NCBI GenBank assembly: GCA_013399895.1
Contig: VXBA01001343.1
Coordinates: 218,081 to 282,080 of the forward strand
DNA: 64,000 nt
Source of the DNA: Serilophus lunatus
Lineage: Eukaryota > Chordata > Aves > Passeriformes > Eurylaimidae
Direction of reading: 5' to 3'
Shown: positions 1 through 12,868 of the stretch, piece by piece
Layout: every line of letters begins with the position of its first letter
How positions within the stretch are numbered: position 1 is the stretch's first letter
Position numbers and translations under genes: made by a program
Notes under the pieces: model-generated
What the model saw: the letters and a program-made list of their open reading frames with translations, nothing else
Databases searched by the model: none
What the model was told of the DNA's origin: nothing

Positions 1-6
1 TTGCTG

Positions 7-64
7 AATTGTCATTATTATCATTATTCATTATCATTATTGCCATCATCATCATCATCATCAC
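7..64. repeat. ATT/ATC trinucleotide microsatellite
   Basis: The stretch is built from imperfect cATT and ATC triplets, ending in six consecutive ATC/CAT units near 45-63. It is an interrupted microsatellite and may vary in length between individuals. Confidence 0.8.
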
Positions 65-2327
65 TACAACTAGTGGCCTCGTATTTGTCCATGAGTCATT
101 TCAGATTTGTCTTTGGGGAGATCCCTGAGCACATGAGGGTTGACAACTTTGATCCCACATCTCTGGCTGATGCAGAATATCATGACCTGGAGAGAGGAGG
201 GTTTTCCCCTAAAAGAGAAAAATCCTTCTGACTGTGGCAGAGCTGCCAGGCAGCACCATAACAGAGAAGATTTATGACTCAGCCAGTCCAATTAAATTGT
301 GCTGGCACTTTTTTTAACCAGCTATTAAGTTCTATTTTTTTATTTTTTTTTTTGCAACCTTGCATAAGAAGTATTAATTTGTTACATTTAGAGCTCCAGG
401 GTGGGAAAAAAAACCCCTTCCCTTGTCATCTTTTTCCAATTCTTTTTCCATTAGTCTCCTTTTACAGTGAGAAGACAACAAATGAGCTACTTTTGCAGAT
501 ATTAAGAGCAGCAATGAGTTTCTAATTGCCAATAAGGGCCATGACAGATGCCATGAAAAAGTATAAAAGAGTCCAAAGCCAAAGGTTTTGAGTCAGTCAA
601 GGGTTCTCGTCTGGCCAAAAATCTGCTTCAAAAGCACATCTACAGAGCTGTGAAGAGGGGGAGGTTTTGCTTTGCAGTCTGATAAAAATGGCCTTCTCTT
701 ACCCTGCATCAAGGGCTCAAACTCCTCTTTAAGGCTCTCCCCTCAGGGCTTGCACACATCTACGACAGGATTTTAAAAAATTAGGCAAGATCCAGGATTT
801 AAGATGCAGAGCATGAATTTTAACCTTGCTACATCTTCCTTTACCCTCCAAAGAGATATAAAATAATGTTCAGGTATTCAAAAGCCATCAGTGATAGAAA
901 TTCAGTCCAGAAACATCACCCATCAATGTGGATCCAATGTTTAAGACACAGCCTTGAGCCTGATCTGAAGCTCTCCCAAACCTGTGGGGTAGGACTCAGT
1001 CTCTGGTGGCCTCTGAATTAAGACCCTAAAGGAATGAATTGAGCTGTGTAGTGCCTGTCAGCTCCCTAATGGCCTCAGAGAAGAAGCAATTATGGCTCTA
1101 ATTAGAAGGTAAATGGAAGATTAGAAGCAGATAAATGTTTATAATCTGGATGAAATACCCATACTGGCAGTTTTGGCTATTAAAAGGGAACTTCTGAGGT
1201 GACTTCACCCCTATGAAAAGAAGAGTGGGATCAGGCAGGGTATCTTTCCACTGGGCTGTGCTGCAACAGCCCTGCAGCCATTCTGTTCTCTGCAGCCACT
1301 GTTCCCTCTGCAGACGGATGGAACAAGTTGTTCCACAACGACAGACCCAACAAATCTTGAATATTTCATCACACAAACTGTCCACACCAAATTCAGCCTC
1401 TGTAATGCACAGAAAGGCTCAGTCCATGAAAATACACCTTTCTGTGTCTCCCTCTCTTCCGTTCTCAGCTCACCCCCTCCCACCACACTCCCCATCTGTC
1501 ATATGTGGTTTGATGCATAATCTGTTATAAGGAAAAGAAGCAAAAGCCAAAATTTCACCAGGTACAGAAGGTCCTTTGCAAATATGTGCTCCTGGTTTCA
1601 CTTGAAAGACGATAGAATAGAGCAGAGAGCCAAAGACTCTTGTGAACACAGATCTCAGAGCTGATCCTCTTTGTGGCAGAGATCATATCTCTCTTAAAAC
1701 TCTTTTCATTACACTGTGTAAATATCACAGAAAGCAGAGTAGAATAATATGGAAAGAAAAGAAATTAAAACATCTCCAGGAGTTCCCCTGGAAAAGTTTT
1801 TGCAGATTAAGCCCTTCTCAAATTAAGCCCTTTTGGGTTAAATCCTTTTCTTTCTAGCAGGACCCAATAGACATAATATTAATTAATATTTCAAAGTTGT
1901 CTTGTGAAGAGCCCAACAGCCCAACCTGTGATGCTGAAAACACAGCAAACAAGTCTTAATGATGTCTGCAAAGCAACCAAAATCGAATGCACAGAAAGTA
2001 ATAAATAATCATGGCACTTTCTATCCAACAACTCAGACAGAACCCTGCACCTGAGGACTGCAGAACACGATGAGTTAGTGCTGTGAGTCTCCCATTTCCA
2101 GTTTTGTTTCCAGCTTTATCCACTGTGACATAGGAGATTAAAAAATCCCATGTGGAGGGAACATAAAATGAGCCCATTCATCTTTTGAGGGGCAAAAAGA
2201 GTAACTCAAATGAGTGATGGAGCAGCAGCCACCAAGGGAGAAGTGGAAATTACAGACTGATTTGCACCAAGACCAAAGGAGATTTGTGTGACTGGGGAAT
2301 GTAAGTATAAAGAATTGCAACCAAGTA

Positions 2328-2490
2328 AAGAGAGTAGGGTTAGATGGGATATTGGGAAGAAATTCTTCCCTGTGAGGGTGGGGAGGCCCTGGCACAGGGT
2401 ACCCAGAGAAGCTGTGGCTGCTCCATCCCTGGAAGTGTCCAAGGCCAGGTTGGAGCCACCTGGGACAGTGGGAGGTGTCCCTGGAACTGC
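2328..2490 (+). mobile_element. CR1 LINE fragment
   Basis: The sequence reads GATGGGATATTGGGAAGAAA, then the GTGAGGGTGGGGAGGCCCTGG block and the AAGCTGTGGCTGCTCCATCC block in the order seen in the other CR1 3' ends of this window, sense on +. The terminal TTTGGGTT-type end and octamers are missing, so the copy is truncated or decayed at its 3' side. Confidence 0.8.
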
Positions 2491-5400
2491 TGAACTTCAT
2501 GATCATCCTCAAGACTCCTGACAGTGGGCTCTGCCTTTGAGTAGCATCCCTCAGCCTCATTCCCAAAAAAAAAGCCAGCACAGGATATCACAGACAATTG
2601 GCAGAGCTGTGAACTTCAGCCAGATATCTTCTAGGTAAAAACAGCACAATAAAGTACAGAAAGCCTTATCTCCACTATTCTACCTATTGCAGGACTTGAG
2701 GAGATAAGGGAAAATCAATTTTAAACCAATTTCATAAAGGATGGCTGTAACTTACTTAAATGGACAAAATAAATAACATTCCTGTAGGTTGTTTAAACAA
2801 AAGGAGAAGAAAATAGCACTGAGCAAGAGGGACTGGAGGAATATTAACACCCTGTGTGCAGCTGCTTCTGTGAAAGCACAGAAAATGCAGGTTGTCTCAT
2901 AAATCCATGCTGGCATTTACAATATGTGTCATAATGTCTTTACCATGAGGCCCTGTGGCATCACACTATAACTAAATGATGAAGCCATGCTGATAAAAGA
3001 GGATATTCCAAGTAGGTGGTGGTTATTATACAGCAACTGTATTTTCTGTACGTGTCACGTAATTACAGTCAGTTGAGACTAGAAAATCTTGTAAAAGTAG
3101 TATTTGTCTGGAGTAGTTCCCTTTTGTTCTCCTTGCTGAAAACTCTTGTTTTTTCATTAATGTGAGTCTGAAGGCCTGATGCTAAAGAGACCTTAGAAAC
3201 AGTTGTAATCTGCCAAGGAAGAAACATCATTTTCTCAATGAATTTTTAACCGTGGGTTGTTAAAAACTCTGAGTTTGTAAGATTGCAATAAAGACCATTT
3301 GAGACCACTCAAATGCACATGGTCACCCAAGTCCCAGGCAAAGTAGCAAATGAGTAAAAGGGTCCTCTAACTCATTTTGTGGGTGTGATGTTTACATATG
3401 TGGGAAGGAAGGTCAGAGAAAAGTAGAGGAATTGATATAAATCAGAATATACTTGTTAACACAGATCATCTTGTGGGCTCAGAGGCTGAGCTGCACAGCA
3501 GCTACTTGCCATTTTGGTTATAGCTCAGGGTCAAACAGTTCCTCCACTGCAAATCCAGTGCCCAATAACTGTGCTAAGAAAGAAAATATCTGCTTTCCAC
3601 CATCAGTTGGTATAAGGTATTTTGAGCAAAGATTATGGTTTATCTTATTTTTCTACCAGTGGGAAAGTTGTGCAACTTTGTCAAGGAGGAGAAAAGGAAA
3701 TTTGCTGGTGGAGAAGGTGGTTTTTTACTGCACAGAACTGCTTTGATAGTAAACCACAATATTTTGGAAGGTATTTCTGCTGCCCAGAGGGCATTTTTTT
3801 GTATCAAGATGCTGAGACCCTGAGGTGAAGCAGTTTCCAGGGCACATGGAAACACCTTGAGTTCATTAAGTCAGCAGAAGGACTTACTGCTTTGAGTCTA
3901 AATGCTTCACCACTAGGGTTCATTACATTTACATAATCACTGCATTGAGATTTTACATCCAGATCAAAAGTTATTACAGTAAATCTACCTCAGACACTCT
4001 ATTTATTGAGGGCTTGGTGCAGATTTTCCACTTCCTCCCCTCTCTCATGTCAGAATAATGGAATGCAAGACCATTTGATCACAAAAGCAAAATACCATGT
4101 CAGCAGTACTTCAGACCTACATGTGAACCCTAATAAACAGAGCAATGAGACAGATTTGCTACAATAGCCTTTGGTCTGGCATGACCCAGGTGGAGAGAAC
4201 AAATCCCTCTCCTCTCACCCTCTGCCTCTTTGTTTCTACACCTGAAAAACTGAGCACACAGTTCCCCTGAATTTCAACTGCACAGCTCAGTGATAACTTA
4301 GACTCATTTGTAGGCAATTTGCATGGATGTGAACAATTACAGCAAAGGCACATCAACAGAGAATCAAGCCCTGCATCTAATGTTGGTAATGCACTTAATA
4401 ATAACAACCCCACTTTCCTGGAAGAGAACATTAAACCTGCTCAAAATACAGTATTTTTTTCCAAATGATAGTATTTCTTCCCTCCTACATCACATCTACC
4501 TTAATCATCTGACTCCCACATAGCTGGCTCGACTTCAATGACAGTCTCCTCGACTTGTTTAAAAGTCGTGTTATTTCCACTGCCATCAAAAAGACAAGAT
4601 TTTCAAGTGAAGTTATTAAGTTTCCAATACAAGGAACAGTGCGTGGGTGCTGCTGAAGTAGAGTCACAGGAATGAAGAAAGAGATTCCTTCCCCTCTACC
4701 AGAGGATTGAGTCTGCCTTCTCCCTGGGGCCAGGAGACACCTGCATTTATGGTGATGTTTTGGTGGTCACCAAAGGAGTGAAGCCTGTGTCCCATGGTGA
4801 GCCCAGTGATCCAGCTTTGGCTCCATCAGAAAGAAACTGGCACCAGTCCTTCATGCTGATGGATGAACAGCAAAATAACTCAGTTATTTAGGTCCAAAGG
4901 CTTCTATCCAAGATATGAAAGGCAATGGGCAATGTGTGAACCAAGCTTCCCCCTGGAGGCTCCCTAAGGCCATCCCATGTGTTTATCTGCCAACCAAGTG
5001 AACCTGCTCTGTTAAAGCTAAGACTACTGAGGTCTGATCCACATGCCTGATTCCCACCCAGGTCCTAAGCCCCTCGTATTGGACACATAAGAAAGCAATT
5101 TTATTGCTCTCTGAGGAAGTGCACTCAGAAAAAAATCTCTTCAATTCTGACCCACAGCTGTTCACCTCAAGCTCTGTGCCTGTGCATTGTGGACTTTAAT
5201 CAAATTTACTGAGTCACAACTAGTTTTTACAGCAGCCCCTATGTGTAAGTACAGCCTTTGTCAAATGGCAGTGGTTTATTAATTTTTGAACTGAGAGCCA
5301 AGAAATTAATCTCAGACCAGCTCTGTGTTTTTGGAGAGTTTCAGCTCCTTTCCCATACAGCTCTCACAGCAGCTGTCAAATCACTGCAGGTCTTCATTTG

Positions 5401-6100
5401 CTGAATCCAACCTCCCTGAATTTTCACTTCATTAGCTGCCCTTTCACAAGGTCTTTCAGCTCTGTTCAGTCCCTCCGAATTCAGCAGGATCAGGAGATGC
5501 AGGGATGTTCCAGCTACTGCAGTAGGAAGGGTTTATAGGAACCATATTATGCAGCACCTACACTATTAATGAATTAAATCTTCCAGGTTCATTCTTAAAA
5601 CAGTGGCATTGTTCCGAAACCTGTCAGAGCCCCTTAATCAAATTACAGCCTTCATTCAGCTCAAGATTATACCTGATGGTGTGTCAGTTTGACATACTGT
5701 CATTTTTGTGTTGAGGGAAAGAATAGATAAAATTAAAAATTAAAGAAATTTTTTTGTATCTTCCCCACTGCACTCCCTTAAGATGGATCTGCCACGCAGA
5801 GCTCTGAATCACATTCATCTCTCATTTTCCTGAGATGTTCACCTCAAAATGCTGAACTGTACCACCAGCAGCAGGAGAGTGACTGGTCCCAGGCCCAGAA
5901 TGGCTCGAGACACACAAAATTCATGCACATCTCTCCTGAGCACGTGAAACTTGCTGTGGCAGCTCACAGTGATGTGCGTGGTTCTAAACTTCTCCAGCTC
6001 TTTCTGTTCCCATCTCAGGTTGTATTCTGGTGCTGACAATGTGCAGGGACACCCTGAGAGTTACAGCTCTTCGTGTTGCCATAAAACACAGAGGTTTAGG

Positions 6101-6242
6101 ACTGTCCAAGGCCAGGGTGGATGGGGCTCTGAGTAATAACCTGGGACAGTGAAAGATGTCCCTGCCCATGGCAAGGGGTTGGAATTGAACAACCTTTAAG
6201 GTCCCTTCCAATCCAAACCACTCCATGATTCCATGATTCTGT
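6101..6242 (+). mobile_element. CR1 LINE 3' end
   Basis: It has the usual order: GTCCAAGGCCAGGGTGGATG, a GATGTCCCTGCCCATGGCA block, CCTTCCAATCCAAACCACTC and a terminal pair of octamer-like units (CCATGATT CCATGATTCT). Only about 140 bp remain, a typical 5'-truncated insertion. Confidence 0.85.
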
Positions 6243-6245
6243 ATG

Positions 6246-6454
6246 TGATGGATGTCAGGAAGCATTTCTTCATGGAAAGGGTTGTCAAGCATTGGGACAG
6301 GACCAGGGAGGGCTGGAGTCCCTGCAGGTGTCCAAGGAAGGGCTGGCCGTGGCACTCAGGGCTCTGGGCTGGGGGACAAGGTGGGGGCTTGGCACAGCTT
6401 GGACTCCATGGGCTGGGAAGGGATTTCCAGCCTAAATGATTCTGGAATTCTATG
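6246..6454 (+). mobile_element. CR1 LINE 3' end, second of a tandem pair
   Basis: It begins right after the octamers of the preceding CR1, reads GTCAGGAAGCATTTCTTCAT, then GTGTCCAAGGAAGGGCTGG, and ends ATGATTCTGGAATTCTATG. The body differs from its neighbour, so it belongs to another subfamily rather than being a local duplication. Confidence 0.8.
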
Positions 6455-9002
6455 ACATGTACCAGAGGTGGTCCATAGCCTCCCTGCACCAGGACAACTG
6501 TGTGCCAGACATGATGGCTGGTTTGGGTTGGTTTTTTAATCTTTGATCTATTCTGTTTTCTGTTTACCCTAAAAAGATAAGGTCAAAAATGTCAGTCTGG
6601 CCCTTCTGATGAAAATTAGTTTTAGTTGTCATTGGAGTTTATTCCTTAGTCTCTTGCCTCTGTAAAAACAGAAAAATTCCATTTTGACCACCTATACCTA
6701 AGATCGAAACAATCCTCAATTATTTTGGTCTCAGGTAATGATCCCCTGAAAATAGGCACAGGTTTCAATTCTCAGTGTTAGCAATGAAATGATAGATAAG
6801 ATGTTTGGCAGTCAGCATGGGTTGGACCTGTGGATTTATGTCCTGTGTTGCATTGCCCAGATAGGAGATGAAGAAAGACTATCTAGGCCCAAAGTCAGCC
6901 CATTTACCTGAAACAGAGGAGAACAATCAGCTGTGCTGTGCTTCAGACCTGCTCGCATCTTTAGGTCTGGACTAATTCCAATGTAATCATTCCTTCAACT
7001 GAAAAACAGCAACAATAACCTTAAGCTCTCATGTGGAAAACATCCAGTATGACTTGAAAGAGCAGATTGCCTGTCTGGAATTGTGAATTAAGCCACAGAA
7101 AGCCTAACCTATTGCTAAATGCTGGCACCAAGTTGTGGCAGTGACCAGCCTGATTGCCTGTTCACTGCTGTTTCCTGGTTTAGATGCCCTTTTCATGCTG
7201 GTTTACTGTGGGCTTGAGTCCTCATGAGAAAGATGAGCCAAAAAGGCAGTGGGGCTTGGAGCTCTCTGCATCCACTCATTCTCTACATTATTGTCTCTCC
7301 CTGGCGTGGAGTCAGGCTGACTTTTAGGGCAGCAGATTAAAACTGGCCAGTTAAAGTTGTCACAGCCCCCTGCCAGCCTCCTGTTCTTCCTGACAAACGT
7401 TGCCACAGCCAGGGCTGTTCTAATGGGCACCATTACTGCTGCACCCTGTGGTTTTCCAGGGTATCTACAGAAACCTTCCCAACGCCCTGGTTTGGATCAC
7501 GTAAATATGGAGTCACCGTGTGGGTGCCTTGCAGGATTTGGGGAGATGGTTCACCCCACAGCACCAGCATTCAGTTCAGACTCTTCACTGGCTGCATGGA
7601 TGTGTCAGTGCCCTGCTGGGTCACCCTCCTCCTCCTCCTCACATCCCAGAGCAGCTGGTGCCCAGCTCAGCACAGCCAGCACTGACCACAGCCACGTGCC
7701 AGTAGGCGTAACTCACTCCAAAAAAAGGGAGTAGTCTGTCTAGTCAGCACAGCTGAGGAAATTAGTTGCAAGGAACCTTTTATCCCTCACTGGTTTTCAT
7801 GCCTTCTTCCAAGATTTCAGTCAAATTAGCAGAGACCCACATCTCCTGGATGGGTGGAGGAAAGGTGGCACTGCAAAGCAACACTTGGACTCTTCCAATG
7901 CTCTTCCAGTCTTGGGAATATTTGTTTTATCAATAGCTTTGTCAGTCTACAGCCCTAAAGCACTCAGAATCACGGTGTGTGATGGCATCTCTCATCCCAC
8001 TTCTTTCCTAGAAGTATTTGCTCCAGACATACCAGAGCTCTTGGAAGTTGCCTTCTGGCCGACCCGTATTTCCTGGCAGTTCCTTGGGACAGGAGAAAAT
8101 CCCCAGGAACAGAGAGAGGTTCCTTTAATGTTGTTCTGCACCTCTGAAGCCCACACAATGCAGCATTAGCACACTGAAGGATCTAGTCCATTAACTTTTA
8201 AAATTAGCTTATCCAGGGGGATGGCAGCTCTAGGGGGAAAACAAGGCATTCAAAGCTTTCTGCAAATCCAAACTGTCCTCCTCTAAAGCATCACATCTCA
8301 TCGGTTATGGTTGTAGCTCTCTCTCTTACATACAACAGTGTAAAAAGGCTGCAAAGTGGATTTTTATTCCACAGCTGCCATCTTAATCTCCATCCTTCTC
8401 TTGTTAGCAACGAGGTACAGCATTATTCGGTGTCAGGGCTCTGACTGTGCTCCTTCTTTCCAAACAGTTGTTCAGAGCAGTTTAGTTCAAGGTACAACAC
8501 AACAGCAGCAGGCCAGCCTGGTCAGGCTTGAACATGGCTCTGTATGTGGTGGGAAGTTGTTGTGGTGTTGCTGCCACATTATTGCGGCGTTCACAAAGCT
8601 GAATTATACCTTTCAGAGATGAATAACACAAGTCAGGGCATCCTTGTTATCTTGAGTTGATTTCTTTTGAAATGAGTTGTCTTTTTGTCACTCCATGTGT
8701 AGTAACATCCATGTGATTAAAAAACTGGAGAAATTCTCCCAAAGGATCCCAAAGAGTGACCCTGTTCCTCTAGAGGCTTTTGCTACCCACTCTAATCCCG
8801 ACTTAAAATATTCCCTTACAAAAACAAATAAGTGCAGCAAGAAGATGCTTTTGACTTTTGTGAAGCTTGGGTTGGATCATGACCTTGTCATTGGCTTTGG
8901 ACTCATTGGCTCCCTGATTGAAATTCTGCAGAAATGGGGTCACTGGTTAGTCCAAAATGCAGAGATTACAACCAGCCAGTTCAAAAGGGGACCATATGAT
9001 GG

Positions 9003-9470
9003 GTCAGAGAATCAGAGAATGGTTTGGGTTGGAAAGGAACTTACAGATCCTCCAGTTCCAACCCCTGCCGTGGACAGGGACACCTTCCACTATCCCAGGT
9101 GGCTCCAAGCCCCATCCAACCTGTCCTTGGACACTTCCAGGGATGGAGCAGCCACGACTTCTATGGGAAACCTTTTCGATGGCTTCACCACACTCATAGG
9201 GAAGAATTTCTTCCCCGTATCTAATCCAACCCTACTCTCTTTTTTGAAGCCATTCCCTCTTGTACTGTCCCTCCAGACCCTTGGAAATATTCTCTTTCCA
9301 TCTTTCCTGTAACTCCTTCAGGTCCTGGGAGGCCACAATTAGGTCATCCCAGAGCTTTCTTCTCTCCAGGCTGATCAATCCCAACCCTCCCAGCCTTTCC
9401 TCACAGCAGAGCTGCTCCATCCCTCTGATCATCTTGGTGCCCGCTCTAGACTCTCCAAAAATTCTCTTTC
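9003..9470 (-). mobile_element. CR1 LINE 3' fragment, about 470 bp
   Basis: The left edge reads AGAATCAGAGAATGG then TTTGGGTTGGAAAGGAAC, the reverse complement of the CR1 3' terminus. It runs through GGGAAGAATTTCTTCCCC to CTCCATCCCTCTGATCATCT. The open frame crossing it on the + strand is antisense to the element and is not a gene. Confidence 0.88.
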
Positions 9471-10147
9471 TCAGTAGCAGTCAGGAAAGTCAAGAAGACA
9501 TTAATCAGTTGCTCTTTCATTGACAAACATACACCCCCTCATGGAGACACAACCAACCTGTTCAAGTTCACAAGGGGATTTATTAATGAAAGCCTTCATA
9601 CCTGACCAAACTTTGAGGAATGGTCCCTGAAAATCTGGCCTTGAAGCCTGTACTCAGTCATGGGAGCAGCATATGACTAGCTATGCTTTTATCCCTGAGA
9701 GAATCAGTTTTTTATATTAGTATACCTAGAGAAATCAGAACAAACCCTTTGCTCTGTAATTAATAATGTGTTAAGCCACAGTTCCAAATTACTTCAACTT
9801 TTCAATGGTTATGGGGACCATTTACAAGACTGATGGTGGACCATATACAGCCAACAGGCTGAAGGAGCTGTCATTTATTACAGAGCTTTCTTGTAGCCAA
9901 ATTGTGTAACACTGCCCTGGTAAACTGCTGAAAAAGAGTTATGAGTTTTGCTAAGGCAACTTCCTAATTTAGAAATCAAGTGAAGTTTTCTACACAAAAA
10001 ATGATTGGTAAGGAAATGAGGAAATTCCTTTAAACTTTATCAAAAATAAAACCACCAAACATTTCTACAATGTGATGGTGTGATAGAACTTCACTGGTTC
10101 TGGTGGCTGATTTAGTCTCATCCTACCACACAGTATTTGTTCAGTTT

Positions 10148-10390
10148 CACTGTGGTTTGGGTTGGAAGGGACATTAAAGATCACTCCATTCCAATCTCCC
10201 TGCCAAGGGCAGGGAAACTTCCACTAGACCAGGTTGCTCAAAGATCCATTCAAGCTGTCCTTGAGCACTTCCAGGGATGAGGTATCCACACAGCCTGATC
10301 TCTTCATCATTTCCCAGTTATTTTCTTGTAACAATGTCCTACATCTCTCAATGCTACTCTGAAGTCCATTAATTATCCTCTCACTGCTGC
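10148..10390 (-). mobile_element. CR1 LINE 3' fragment, diverged
   Basis: The left edge carries GTTTGGGTTGGAAGGGACAT, then AGATCACTCCATTCCAATC and a GCAGGGAAACTTCCACTAGA block. The right part (TTCTTGTAACAATGTCCTAC, CTCTGAAGTCC) is diverged. The terminal octamers are lost. Confidence 0.75.
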
Positions 10391-12838
10391 CACTTGAATT
10401 CTCATCTCCTCTCTTCATACAGCACAATTAATTTTCATTTGATGATAATCAACCTATCTCATTATGCATTTGAAGTGACTGAGGATTTCCAAGGCTCACA
10501 CATGAAGGATTTGCTATTTTGGGTACAGGAGGATCTCAGAATCCCCAACCTCAGTATCTCCAAACATCTCTTGGAGTGAGGCCACAGCCCTGTGTTGTCA
10601 CAGCACCCGCTGGCAAAACCTCCACTGTTCTGGAAGTACAGAATTCTCCATCCTGATTTAAAGCAGGAGAGAGTCCGAGTGCATAGAGAACAGGAAAAGG
10701 CTGAGGAAGCACAACTGTGACTCCAGGAAACCACATTCACATTCCGTGATGCGACTCATCTCACCTGCCTTCTGTTCCCAAAACAGCCTCTCTGGCTTTG
10801 TCATCCCTACCCTGCTCTGCTTAAAGCAAAGGAAAATTTCCTGATCCATCATTAGGAATGATGCTGAGCTCTGCTGAGACCCTGGTAACAAGCAGAAGCC
10901 TTTGAAACAACAGGATCTGAAATAAATGTTGTTCCAAAACTTCAGCTCTCCACTAAATCCAACACCGTGCTCTAGGCCAAAGACTCCTCCTGATCCACAC
11001 CAAAGGGCAGCACACAGACAGAATTCCCCTTATGGCTATCACAGTGGAAATATCCCACCATGGAAGCCTTTGCTGCACACCTTCCATGGGGCCTTAGGGC
11101 AAGTGGCCATTCTGTGCCCCAGCTTGCCCACTGGACAACAAAAACAGTCCTCCCTGCCTTCAGATAAAAAGTCACTTGAAATGAGAGCCAAACATTATTA
11201 GCACTGTTCTTGCTGAGCCTCAGTAATTTGTCCCCCACTGGGTTTCTGGATTCTGATGCAAACTTATTGTCAAAATGCATTCCGTGCTTATATTGTTGTA
11301 TTTGCATTGACCTGCACTTCCAGCAGAATGGAATGAAATGTAATTTAGGAATTGATAGGAAAACACAAGAAGCAAATAATCAGGGTTGTGTTGAATGAGG
11401 AGCAGCTCATGCTCTGTGCACATAGGGCCCAGCATGTCCAGCTCTGTCAGTGCTTCTTAAAGCCACATGTAATGTCAGGATTTGGGGGTTTTGAGGGATG
11501 CAGCTCCTTTTTCAATTAATTTTCAGTACTCACATTCCTGCTGGGAATAAGCAATTTCTGTTTTTTCTCCCTTTTCTCTTTAGGAATGTGTGATCAAAAT
11601 TTAAAAAGAATCTTTTCCTTCTCTCAGACAGCCCTGCTCATGCTGATCTCAGATTACTCAGGCAGGAGCTCAGCCTTGGCACATCAGGGCCCAGATCTTG
11701 AGCTGTGCTTTGAGGAGAAGTGAGGAGAAGAAGCCAAGGTGGTCCTATTGATCTGTCACCTGTCCCAGGAGCACCTTCCAGTTTTAGTTAGATAACAAAG
11801 TGCCTTGTGCAGAATATTTACTTCTTCTATCTGGTTAAAAAAAAGCTCTTCTTGGAGTAAGGATAAAGGGAAGGCAGTGGCTGTGTATTTGATTTGGTGG
11901 CCAAGGAAAACTTTTATCCTGATGGGAGAACAGAGAAGGGCTCAGTGTATTGTCTCCAAACTCTTGAATTAGTCCTCCCAGGGGTTGTGATTTACACTTT
12001 TTGAAGGAAACACAACTAGTTTGAAAGCCATCCCTGAGCTCCCATAGTTCTCAAGCTTGGTTCATTCCAAAAATGAAGAAGAGAAGGGGTCAGCAAGGGA
12101 CCATGCCAAGTTTTATTTCTCTTTCCCATCCTGGAGGTTAAGCCTGCCTTGGGAACACAGCAGGAGCCAGAGGATGCTGCCTCACAGACATCTGTTAGAT
12201 TGCTTAGGACTTAGCAAGGATCCCATGGAGGTGTAAAATTGTGGAGCCTTGACTCAGGTCCTGAGTCTGGAACAGCTGAATCCTGATGGAAGATGCTGCT
12301 GGTTTGAATTGCTGCTGCCTGAGATTGGAATCTGTACTTCCAATATTAAAACCTCCCATCAAACACTCCTGTGCAATCTTAGGGGCAGATGTCTTTAGCC
12401 AGAAGTGCCTGGGTTTAGTTTTTTCCCCCTGTTTACCTCTGAAACTGGGAGCCTGATGGGGTTTATTTTCTGAGAGGCAGGAGAGCCTCAGAGTGAAGGA
12501 TGCCCTGCCTCAGCCAAGTGCTCATTGCACAATGTGTGTATCAATGGAGTGCTCCAAATTCGAGTGGTCTGGCAGCGGGAATAAAAGCTGCAAGAGAAAA
12601 ACTGTGTAATTGTGCTTGTCAGGAAGAAGAATGTAGAGCAGAAATCCCTCAGCTCTCCATGGGAGTCAGAAGAAAATGAAGGAAGCCACTCACTCGAAGG
12701 GAGTTCAGGTTGCTGTGTCCTTAAATACATTCCTGCCACAAACACAATGTCCTGGTGATGCCTCATCCCCTGCCTGCCCAGACATTTCGAAAGCAACTTT
12801 TCCAATAATCCCTCCACGATATTTTCCAGGCATTGCTC

Positions 12839-12868
12839 CTTTTTTTCTTTTTTTCTTTTTTTTTTTTT
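12839..12868. repeat. T-rich low-complexity run
   Basis: Thirty bases of T broken by a few C, ending in a run of twelve T. It gives a poly-Lys stretch in the minus-strand translation, which argues against that frame being a gene. Confidence 0.8.

Noticed and set aside
1..231. Open frame at the window edge as a possible exon
   Set aside because: Begins in a microsatellite, matches no KCNJ6 coding sequence and no family I recognise.
8677..9312. 211-residue + strand open frame
   Set aside because: Its second half is antisense to a CR1 fragment and the first half has no recognisable domain or splice context.
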